From assembly GCA_021432635.1 (NCBI GenBank), contig MU270079.1, positions 186,001-250,000 on the forward strand: 64,000 nucleotides of DNA. Reading direction: 5' to 3'. The stretch comes from Thozetella sp. PMI_491. Its lineage: Eukaryota > Ascomycota > Sordariomycetes > Chaetosphaeriales > Chaetosphaeriaceae. Within the stretch, counting starts at the first letter, position 1. Each line of letters begins with the position of its first letter. The position numbers and the translations under genes are program-made. Shown here piece after piece: positions 46,602 to 55,146 of the stretch. The notes below the pieces were generated by a model. The model saw nothing but the letters and a program-made list of their open reading frames with translations, did not search any database and was not told the origin of the DNA.

Positions 46602-46808
46602 ACCGGGAGGCCTTTGCTGATATCCAGTCTGTGTCTGTCTATCGATGATCCAGCAGGAGATCGCAATCTTTCTAGTGGACGCCCTAGCGTGACGGCAATT
46701 GCGATTATATGAATCCTGGCATGTAGTGAAAGCATTCCGGGTATGGGCCGTGGCTTCGGCAAACCAATCAGCGCTCAGAGCCGTGACCCAGCGGATCCGG
46801 CCCGGGCC

Positions 46809-46820
46809 CGGACTGAGCCG
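46809..46820. promoter_or_regulatory. CGG-N6-CCG box 1 of the cupin / oxidase promoter
   Basis: CGGACTGAGCCG followed by A, so the right half fits the CCGA form. It sits 208 bases upstream of the cupin ATG. Confidence 0.55.
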
Positions 46821-46841
46821 ACTACGACCCGCAGCAGGGTT

Positions 46842-46853
46842 CGGAGTGTCCCG
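46842..46853. promoter_or_regulatory. CGG-N6-CCG box 2 of the cupin / oxidase promoter
   Basis: CGGAGTGTCCCG, preceded by T, so the left half fits TCGG. It sits 222 bases upstream of the oxidase ATG. Confidence 0.5.
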
Positions 46854-47074
46854 CGATTGGCTCTAAGCAACCGGTTCGACCTGTACGCCACCCGGCCGGC
46901 AACGGAGGACGCTACATGATCTTCATGGTGGTGTTTATAGACCCTTGTTGCCATCCGGATCATGTGCCCATAGTGTACTAAACTGTCTCGCTGCGTCAGC
47001 CTGCCAGGTGTAAGCAAGCTCCTTTATCGGGCCTCTGACACTGCACACGCTGAAAGCGCAAACAGTGAAGAAAC

Positions 47075-48770
47075 ATGGCTAAGTCTACGGAAATGATCTT
47101 AACGATCGCTGACCTACGGGCAACGGCATCGGCCAAGCTGCCGAAGCAAATCAGAGGTGCGGCATAATATTATCAGTAGAACCCTGTGACGTCGCCCATG
47201 CGTTATTGTCATCGTCGCTTCGGGAATGATATTGGTAGCTAGCGCTAACAGGTGGTTTGTAGACTATTTCAATGAGGGTGCTATGGAGATGCTTACGTAC
47301 GGACTGCCTCTTATCGGCCCATGTCTACCATGGCCAGTATGTCACTGACAGCTCTAGACTGCGGGAGAATGAAGAGGCATTCAATCGATTCAAGATTAGG
47401 CCCCGCATCCTCTCCAATGTCGCCAATGTTGACACCTCAACCACCATCTTAGGCCAAAAGGTGAGCGATCCTATTGTTGATAGAATAGCCACGGGAGATT
47501 CCTCAAGGATGAACACAGCCACAAACACTGCTAATCCGAAGCAAAGGTGCCTCTCCCATTTGGCTTTTCTCCGTCAGCGATGCATTGTATGGCCCACCCC
47601 GACGGCGAAAGAGCTACATCTCGAGGTGCCGCCGCTCGTGGAATCCCCATGGGGCTCTCCACCTATTCCACAGTCTCTTTGGAGGATGTAATCAAGGAGG
47701 GGGGTTCAAACCCTTACGCCTTCCAGCTCAGCATCTTGAAAGACAGGCAGACGAGTCTGAATTGGATCAAGCGGGCTGAAGGTGCGTCATTTATTGCCCC
47801 CTTTCCTCTTCGCCGTTCGTATTTGCTGTGTCCCCAACCCTCCTGCTAAGTATTGGTGTGATAGCTGCGGGGTATAAGGCACTCTTTATTACTGTGGATG
47901 CGCCGGTCCTTGGTCAGCGCTTGAACGAGACACGGAACCATCTCGAGTTGCCTGAGGGGCTTAGTTTACCTAATCTACAGAGCGAAGTTGTCACTGACAG
48001 CGACGGCAAGACCACCGTCGTCCCGGCACGAACTCACCACGTTCCTGGGCGAGACCCCAGCAACTCGTGGGAATCGGTGATTCCGTGGGTCAAGGCCAAT
48101 ACCAATCTGGAGATCTGGTTGAAAGGAAGTGAGTTTCTATTTATGCCGTCTGATTCCAGTGACTTAGTCGCACAGTGAGTATACCCCAATTGTACTAACC
48201 AGAAACCACTTCCAGTTTACTGTGCCGAAGACGTTCTTCTGGCCATCCGGTACGGCCTCGACGGCGTGATTGTCTCAAACCATGGAGGCAGGCAGCTTGA
48301 TGGTGTCCCGGCAACCATTGACGCCCTGCCTGAGTGCGCTGCAGCTGCAAAAGGCCGCATAAAGATTGCCATTGATGGAGGTATTCGCCGGGGTACCGAC
48401 ATCTTTAAGGCCCTGGCCTTGGGCGCAGATTTTTGTTTCATGGGCCGTGTGCCTCTATGGGGGTTAGCAGTAAGTACACGCACTCCACCTATCCAGCCCA
48501 TTTCCGCGATAGGCCTGTCGGCTGGGATAGTGATGGATATCACTGACACATTTGTATAGCATGATGGCCAAAAAGGCGTTGAACTGGCTATCAAGATACT
48601 GGAACAAGAACTACTGACAGCCATGGCACTTTCTGGGTTAGTTAAATTTGAGCATACTTCTAATTGAGCCTTCCTAATTGCTGACTTGCCCTAGATGTGC
48701 ATCCATCAGGGAGATATCAAGTAAACACCTGTCTGTTATTGGAGCGAATGGACTCTTGTGTAGACTATAG
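47075..48770 (+). CDS. FMN-dependent alpha-hydroxyacid oxidase/dehydrogenase
   Basis: Eight exons (47075-47156, 47263-47296, 47358-47460, 47547-47781, 47865-48128, 48216-48469, 48560-48636, 48695-48770) give 374 residues. All phases close and the introns have clear branch sites (for example TACTAAC at 48193). The family signature SNHGGRQLD contains the catalytic His (H262) and flavin-contacting Arg. LKGIYCAEDVLLA supplies the flavin Lys (K238). FITVDAPVLGQRLNETRN, IAIDGGIRRGTDIFKALALGA and FCFMGRV complete the TIM barrel. The length fits glycolate/lactate oxidases; there is no cytochrome b5 domain. These enzymes turn L-2-hydroxyacids into 2-ketoacids, passing electrons to O2 or another acceptor. 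The C terminus is Cys-Arg-Leu, which fits the PTS1 peroxisomal consensus. The nearby D-2-hydroxyacid dehydrogenase would serve the opposite stereoisomer. Confidence 0.92.
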
Positions 48771-49090
48771 CGACGTAGTTAGTTGGAGTTAGCTTGGTCA
48801 CATCTAGAGAAAAATAAAAGTGTTACTGTGAAATACCTTGCATCTAAGTCCCAGATCGCTACTTCGTTCGTGTGTTGAGACCGTCAATTAGGAGAGAGGA
48901 CTCTGTAACTATCGTTCCTTACATAGGGGGAATATCTTTTACACATAAGCCATACAGAAGACCAGACGGGCTACCTCCAACAGGTGCGTATCGAGCACCC
49001 TGTTATACATCATCATAAGACAACAGTTCTACGTCATAGTTGGAGTCTCACAAACAAGGTCTTCTTCCCCTATGTTTTGATTATGAACTT
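48771..49090. other. Convergent 3' gap
   Basis: 320 AT-rich bases between the facing stops of the hydroxyacid oxidase and class II aldolase genes. No gene. Confidence 0.5.
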
Positions 49091-50169
49091 TTAATCGAGG
49101 AAGTCCCCCTTCGTCTCCTTCAAGATCAAGTCGTACTCGGGCTTGAACTGCATGAACAACACCTCAGGAGTTCCGGACCCCTTCTTTGTATATGCTGCCT
49201 CCGCATTGCCCACGTACTTTTTCTCTAACCCGTTGGCCGCAGCAGCTTCGGCAAGAAGCTGCGTCTGGCACGCCTGCTCAAGGGCAATGAACAAAGCTGC
49301 TGCCTCGTCGACGGTGCCTCCGCATGTCAGAATGCTGCGGGGCCGGAGAAGTTAGCTTCAAGTAACATGGCATGGTCGAAGCTGTGAGGGCCTACCCATG
49401 GTTCTGTAGTATGACGCTCTTGTTCGTCGGGCCGAGCGCCTGGGCAATGCGGTCGCCCTCCTCCCTCGCCAATACAACTCCGCCAAAGCCCTCGTACACG
49501 GAGAGGTCGTTGTAGAAGAAGCACATATCTAGTAGTGTCTTGAGTTAGTTTCAGAAGAAGTGCTCGGTATTGCCCCAGCTTGCTCACCCTGGTTTAGCAT
49601 CTCGATGGGCTTGCCAAAGGTCGACCACGCTCGGCCGTAAGGCGAGTGCGTATGTGCAGCGGCGTGTACATCCGGCCGGGCCTTGTGCAGGGCAGCGTGG
49701 ATCATGAAGCCGGCCTTGTTGACCTTGTATGGGGTCGGTGTGAGAGGCTGGCCTTCCTCGTTGACCAGAATCAAGTCACTAGCTTTGATGAGAGCGAAGT
49801 GCACCGCGTATGGATCTATCGGTGTGCTGTAGTTAGCGCTCTTGTTTGGGTTCACGATAGCTTAACACGGGATGCACAGCCTGGCGAGGACATACTGATC
49901 CAGAAGCAGTCCGGTTGAACCGGGTCTCGTAGGCTGATATGGCCGCCGGCGCCATCGTTGAATCCCATCTTCGCGAAGATGCGGAAGGCCGCTGCCATGT
50001 GTTCCTTGGCCCACTGCCGCTCGGCATATTTGTCCGTGAATGTGGGGATGACATGGATCTTCTCGATCAGGTCGATACCGCTGGCCGGGGGCTCCGTCGA
50101 GGCCGGCCCGGAAGCTCGCAGAACCACCTCAGCCTCCGGGGCAGTTGCGGTCTCTGTGATGGTTGCCAT
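49091..50169 (-). CDS. Class II aldolase/adducin-family protein
   Basis: Four exons (50169-49896, 49815-49588, 49528-49396, 49334-49091) give 292 residues with phases closing. The class II aldolase/adducin head domain is complete. AKMGFNDGAGGHISLRDP is the phosphate-loop region. HAAAHTHSPYGRAWS carries the zinc-binding His-x-His pair, and SVILQNHGILTCGGTVDEA carries the third His. FALIKASDLILVNEEG and EAAALFIALEQACQTQLLA are standard family segments. Bacterial relatives cleave phosphorylated or free hydroxyketo-sugars or decarboxylate small acids. Fungal members of this length occur widely and their substrates are mostly unknown. Here it could split a hydroxy-keto acid produced by its neighbours. 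Divergent from the D-2-hydroxyacid dehydrogenase with one CGG-N6-CCG box between. Confidence 0.9.
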
Positions 50170-50696
50170 GTTGTTTGTTCCGTGGTAATGTCAATATGCT
50201 TGTCTACTCTTCCCTTGACACGCTGTCGCACGAAACGATGTCTCTTTGGTAGTATTCTCCCCCTCCTTTACCCCAAGTCTTTATCTCTGGAACCGTCCGT
50301 ATCAGGGCGGTGCGGATCGCCGCTGTGGAGACCGTGATAGACTTGTAGATGGGTGTGGGGAACGGCGCTCTTCAAGTCGGCGCCAGGGGTCACTAAGCTA
50401 CATTAGCTCGGTTCGTTCCGACTGTTTGTGGATTGGGTAGTGGGAACAACCGGAATGGCCCGGACACACGCATATTGTGAGGCAACGCACCCCCACACTG
50501 CCAGAAGTTGTAGGTACGACGCCGGAGCGTAGTTGTAGCTGCACTAAGCATGCTGCACACTCTCTTAGAGACTGTATCGATAGATAACCAGGCCCTGGCA
50601 AGGTGCTTCTGCACCGCAGTATCTCATATTCCTAGCCTGACACAACTCCCCCTTTTAGCTGACTACTCATACGCTACCCACCTACCCTTGTGCAAC
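50170..50696. promoter_or_regulatory. Divergent aldolase / D-hydroxyacid-dehydrogenase promoter
   Basis: 527 bases with one perfect TCGG-N6-CCGA box at 50408-50421. An ATG in frame with the dehydrogenase at 50550 lies in the leader but is judged too far upstream to be the start. Confidence 0.6.
50409..50420. promoter_or_regulatory. CGG-N6-CCG box of the aldolase / dehydrogenase promoter
   Basis: CGGTTCGTTCCG flanked by T and A, so it fits the extended form TCGG-N6-CCGA. It sits 240 bases from the aldolase ATG and 277 from the dehydrogenase ATG. Confidence 0.6.
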
Positions 50697-51868
50697 ATGG
50701 CAGATGCTCCGGTACCAATCGCCACCAAACCAAGAGTCTTGTCGCTGGGCAAGCTCAACTATGCAGACCCCGCCATGCTCCAGAATTTTGAGTCCAAGGT
50801 CGATCTCCACGTGGTGCAGCCCAGTGACCGGGAGAGCACAGTGAAGCTCATTGCCGAGACAGCCAAGTCACAAAGCCCCTTTGATGCTGTCATGATATTA
50901 ATGGGGAGCGGGCCCTATGAGCGCTTCGATGAGGAACTCCTTGGGCCCCTCGTCCCAGGTATCAAGATTGCGGCATGCGTCAACGCGGGGTACAGCGAGT
51001 TTGACCTGAACTGGTTTACGTCGAACAAGATCTATGTGACCAACACGTTGCACGCTGTGGCAGAGCCCACGGCGGATATGGCCATGTACCTTATCCTTGC
51101 GGTTCTGAGAGATACATACCAGAAGGAGAAGAACGTCCGGATGGGCGGCTGGAGAAACGCCACAAGTCCACCTCGAGACCCGAATGGCTTGACTCTGGGC
51201 ATAGTAGGCATGGGCAAGATCGGCAAGGCAAGTCTTTCAATGCCTGACAAAGAAAGCAAAGCGAAACGAGAGAAGTGGTTCAATTATAACCAAACTCTGC
51301 TAACTCCTCATCAGCACGTGGCCAGAAAGGCCAAGGTCTTCGGTATGAAGATTCAGTACTATAACCGGTCACGGGTGCCGGAGGAGGAGGAAAAGGCCCT
51401 AGAAGCCAAGTACTGCTCCGAATTGAAGGAGCTACTCGCAACATCTGATGTTGTCTCCATCAACTGCCCGCTGACCGACGCAACGCGCGATATGATTGGC
51501 GAGGCCGAGATCGCTGTCATGAAGGACGGCTCGTTCCTTGTGAACACAGGACGTGGACCCGTCGTGAATGAGAAAGCGCTCATACAGGCATTGTGGTCTG
51601 GCAAGATCGAGAGGGCAGGACTGGACGTCTTCGACCACGAACCTAAGATCAAGTGAGCTCCTTATGCCTAGACATACGATATCCTGAGAATCGAAGCTAA
51701 CAGGAGGCAAATAGCCCCTTCTTTCGCGCGAGCGAAAAGGTCATTGTGCAGCCACATATGGGCTCTTGGACAGACGTCGCCTGGAAGAACGCGTATCACG
51801 AAACAATGGCCAATATCGAGGCATTGTTCTTCGATGGAAAGCCAATTTCTCCTGTAAATAAATTTTAG
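50697..51868 (+). CDS. D-isomer-specific 2-hydroxyacid dehydrogenase
   Basis: Three exons (50697-51227, 51315-51652, 51715-51868) give 340 residues. The first intron uses a GC donor (AAG/GCAAGT), a CTAAC branch site and a CAG acceptor. It is 87 nt, free of stops and in frame, so retention would insert 29 residues right behind the NAD loop. The ATG at 50697 (CAACATGG) is preferred over 50550, which would add 49 unrelated residues. The Rossmann loop GIVGMGKIG (Gly 171, 173, 176) is followed by SINCPLTDATRDMI. The catalytic Arg lies in LVNTGRGPVVN, the Glu in GLDVFDHEP and the His in VQPHMGSW. Relatives reduce glyoxylate, hydroxypyruvate and other 2-ketoacids to D-hydroxyacids with NAD(P)H. It ends 183 bases from the convergent aminotransferase gene. 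Confidence 0.92.
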
Positions 51869-52051
51869 ATGATTTCTGTATGAAGTAAATAGATAGTCGC
51901 TGTCATAGCGGCCGCACGGGACTAGACCAACTTATGACTTCATGCTACGTTCGTAAGGTATAATATACTAGGGGCAAAAAGGATCAACACTTCTCGCTTC
52001 TTATCTGCATGCAAGAAACTGCAAATAGTTTTAGCAAAGCTTAGCGAGACA

Positions 52052-53481
52052 CTAAATGGCGATCAAAGCCCGGTGAAGTGTGCAGAACTTCCGGACCTCC
52101 TCAACAAACAAATCTAGTGCCTCCTGGGGGAATACCAAGCTGAGCGCGATTGTCCCACGGCTTTGGACCCACCAACCGGCCTCTAGCATCTCCAACCAAA
52201 AGAGCTCTTTGAGAGCATTGTCCTCAACGGGCAATACGTCGTCCTTGCAGGAGATCTGCTCAGCTCGCAGGCCACTAGTTGTGGCGTGGATGCACATCAG
52301 TGAGCCGCGCCCAGTGACACAGAACCTCGTACCCCGGAAGACATCGTTCAACTGCTGCCGCAGATCGTCGCCGCGTTTATTGAGTGCAATGGAGGCCTCT
52401 TCCGTATATACCTCAGAGAGACCGACGTAGCCGGCGTTCAGCATCATGCAGTTGTTCTGAAACGTGCCCGAGTGCGCGAGCGAGCCAGGGGTGCGAGGGT
52501 CATAGACACTCATAATGTCTTCCCGACCACCAAAGGCACCAAACGGCATCCCGCCGCCTAGATACTTTCCGAGTGTGACTAGGTCGGGTTGCACGGCAAG
52601 GGTGCTCTTCAGGCCGCCTACAGCTAGTCGGGACGTGACCACCTCGTCTAGTATGAACAGGGCGCCGTTCTGAAGTGTCTCCATTAGCACAAGGGACAAA
52701 GGGCTTGAATTCAGACAGCAGATTGAGAAAATAACTCACGGCCTGGGTCACATCGCGAATTGTTTTCAAGAATTCCGCCGTTGCCGAGACTGCTCCACCG
52801 GAACTCTGCACGGCCTCCAAGATAACGGCGGCGATGTCCTTGTGCTCTTCAAATACTTTCTTCACGCCGTCGACATCGTTGTACTGCAAGAGAAGCCAAT
52901 CGGTAGGATCCACATTGTTCGGGGCAATGTCAGTGCCAAAAGAGAGCACACCACCATGGTAGGCTCCGCGAAAGACGACTACCTTGCGGCGGCCGGTGAA
53001 CTTCCTCGCCGCCGCCAAGCAATGGATATTGGCCTCGGTGCCGGAATTTGAGAAGCGGAGGCGGTCGAGGCCGAAACGCGCGCACAGAAGTGATGCATAG
53101 CGTTGCTCGTAGCGCGTAGTAGCGCCCAGGTTCAGCCCGATGCCGTAAAGAGCGGCGGACAGAGCTTCTTGGAGACGGGGATGTGAATGACCGTAGAGTC
53201 CGGCCGTCAGGTCTCCTGTGAGATCGTTGTACCTTGAGGGGAGGTCAGTTGGTTCATCTAAACAAGCTCTAATTCATTGAGAGCTTAACTCACTCGTGCC
53301 CATCCTCGTCAAAGACCTTGTATGCCTCGCCCCTCTGAATGCTAACTGGGAACGGAGGAGTATAGAGAAGCGTTCTCGTGTTTCCTCCGGGGAGGCTCTG
53401 GAGTGCCTGCTCAAACAGCTCCTTCGACTTTGGGTTCCTAGCGGCGAAGCGCTGAATGGCACTCTCTATCGCGACGTCCAT
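52052..53481 (-). CDS. Class III aminotransferase, GSAM / beta-transaminase-like
   Basis: Three exons (53481-53294, 53232-52740, 52669-52052) give 432 residues with phases closing. This is a fold-type I PLP enzyme. RFSNSGTEANIHCLAAAR binds the PLP phosphate, FTGRRKVVVFRGAYHGG is the family loop, LFILDEVVTSR supplies the PLP-pyridine Asp (235), and TLGKYLGGGMPFGAFGG carries the Schiff-base Lys (262). The N-terminal part (SLPGGNTRTLLYTPPFPVSI, GLYGHSHP) and overall length fit glutamate-1-semialdehyde aminomutase-like enzymes. Within these it looks most like beta-amino-acid (beta-phenylalanine type) transaminases rather than heme-pathway enzymes, which fungi do not need. That subfamily call is from memory of motifs. 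RidA lies divergent to it, which fits release of a reactive imine or enamine. Confidence 0.9.
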
Positions 53482-53625
53482 ATTGTGCGGGGCAGCTGGT
53501 GCTGTGGTCCGGACTGCAATCGCCGACCGGCAGACTGACGTATAATGAGCACTGAGAGCCTCAAAGTATAGTGCCTGGGCTGCGATCTATCCCTATCGGA
53601 TACAACGATGCTCCGGCTGGACCTA

Positions 53626-54225
53626 GGCTGTGTTAGAGCCGGGATCACTCCGCATCTCCTGTTACGGCGGTTCCACGCTTTCGGCTGAAGCCGATTTGCC
53701 TCCACCGCCTAGGGGCCGGCCGGTGGGGTTGAGCCGACATCGCATGTCAACACATGGAATTTGGCGGTCCAGATCCCCTTGGGAAGCTCATACACCCATA
53801 CGCTCGAAAGTAAAGTGAAGAGTATGACTTAAGAGAATTGATCGAGTTATCACTACCACCGCTGCCTAGAAAGTGAGCGTTTCAATAAGTACTTAGAGCT
53901 TACCCGTCTAATTGCCTGGCCCGTGCCCCATCCGCATAGGTTACCACTTACGGCGCCTGGCATAATCGCTTAGGCTGGTAGAGCTGGCATCATCCCGCAC
54001 CCCATCCGCATTGGTTACTACTTACAGCACCTAGGTTATTCGCCCAGGCAGGCTGTTTTAGAACTGGCATCACTCTACGCCCCCTGTTGAACCCCTATCG
54101 TAGTTCTCGTTGGAGCTGATGTGCGTTTACATGTCTACCAGGCAGGTACCTGAGCTAGACGTCATCACGTCCAGCTCGAAACGACCGCCTTTGACAATGG
54201 GTGGGGCGAGCCGACATCGCAGGGC
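53626..54225. repeat. Three diverged copies of a short repeat between aminotransferase and RidA
   Basis: The word GGCTG-n-TTAGAgCcGGgATCACTC recurs at about 53626, 53972 and 54048. Copies two and three extend into a shared CCCCATCCGCAT and GGTTACCACTTAC segment (53936 and 54001). A second shared word, GAGCCGACATCGCA, is at 53731 and 54209. Most differences between copies two and three are C/T or G/A, as RIP or old cytosine deamination would leave. I cannot tell whether this is a decayed mobile element or a duplicated promoter part. Confidence 0.45.
53682..53693. promoter_or_regulatory. CGG-N6-CCG box of the aminotransferase / RidA promoter
   Basis: CGGCTGAAGCCG flanked by T and A, fitting TCGG-N6-CCGA. 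It lies 201 bases upstream of the aminotransferase ATG but 834 from RidA, so control of RidA from this site is less certain. Confidence 0.55.
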
Positions 54226-54526
54226 GCGCGAAGAATGTGGGAACTGAAGCGAAGCAAATAGTCTATTGCTAAGAAAATCATGGATAGTTCCGAGATAAAA
54301 AGGGCAGATAGATAGAATCGGAGGCTCCCTTTGCGATATATTCCGAGTACCGGCCCGGGAAGAGGAATGGATACCTCTAGGCTATCACGCTGGAAGATAA
54401 TATAAACGTCTAGTCCCCATAGCATCTGCGTATTCCATCCTCGAATTCTTGTCTTAACCTTTTGGAAGTCCTCTGCTCTTTTGTAATCTGATAGCTCCAA
54501 TGGTGTATCTCCGTTGTGCTGCAGCC

Positions 54527-55076
54527 ATGCCTGGTCACCAGACTATCACCGCTACCAACGCCCCGGCCCCAAACCCGGTCCTCTCCCAGGCAACAGTCTA
54601 CAATGGACAAGTATTCTGCTCTGGCTCGCTGGGAGTTGACCCCAAGACTGGCAACCTTGTCGAGGGGACGATTGGAGATCGCACTGTACGCCCAACTCTC
54701 GACCTCCCTTACCGACCCTGTTCGCGGCACAAGCTAATCCATCCCCACTAGACCCAAGCCCTGAAGAACTTGCAGGCTGTTCTAGAAGCTGCAGGATCCG
54801 GGATCGACAAGGTTCTGAAAGTGATGATCTATGTCACCAGCATCAGTGACGTGCCTGCCCTGAACGCGGCCTACACTGCGTTTTTCCCCGAACCAAGGCC
54901 GGTGAGTCCCAACGAGAGCACCCCGGACAATGCTGTGATACGTGATTTCCCAAGTAAATATCTCGAAGAGATCTAACGAGTTTACTTCAATTCTATTATA
55001 GGCGCGTGCATGTGTAGCCGTTAAAGAGCTGGCTAAAGGAACAGATGTGGAGATCGAGTGCGTTGGGTACATCTAG
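54527..55076 (+). CDS. RidA/YjgF/YER057c-family enamine/imine deaminase
   Basis: Three exons (54527-54685, 54752-54901, 55002-55076) give 127 residues, the usual RidA length. The start MPGHQTITATNAP at 54527 fits fungal relatives better than the in-frame ATG nine codons upstream. Family features are NPVLSQATVYNGQVFCSGSLGVDPKTG, ALKNLQAVLEAAGSGIDKVLKV, and the last-exon RACVAVKELAKG with the conserved catalytic Arg. RidA hydrolyses 2-aminoacrylate and similar enamines/imines formed by PLP enzymes. Most fungi carry a mitochondrial and a cytosolic form; here there is no evident mitochondrial presequence. Its place in the cluster beside a PLP aminotransferase suggests a pathway-specific copy. Only 70 bases separate its stop from the convergent regulator gene. 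Confidence 0.92.
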
Positions 55077-55146
55077 ACACCGTCAGTCTGCCCTTCTTGG
55101 CCTCCATGCGAGTCTTTACGGAGGCAGGTGTACATGTAGTCTTAAT

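Larger units (their letters stand above)
46602..47074. promoter_or_regulatory. Divergent cupin / hydroxyacid-oxidase promoter
   Basis: 473 bases, the only space for both promoters. Very GC-rich from 46790 to 46910. Two CGG-N6-CCG boxes lie at 46809-46820 and 46842-46853, spaced 33 bases start to start. Confidence 0.6.
53482..54526. promoter_or_regulatory. Divergent aminotransferase / RidA promoter with degenerate repeats
   Basis: 1,045 bases. Contains one perfect TCGG-N6-CCGA box at 53681-53694. From 53626 to 54225 it also carries several related, diverged segments (see the repeat entry). No gene recognised. Confidence 0.55.

Noticed and set aside
50550-50696. Upstream ATG of the D-2-hydroxyacid dehydrogenase frame
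   Set aside because: It would add 49 residues unlike the family. The ATG at 50697 has the CAACATGG context and gives a normal N terminus.
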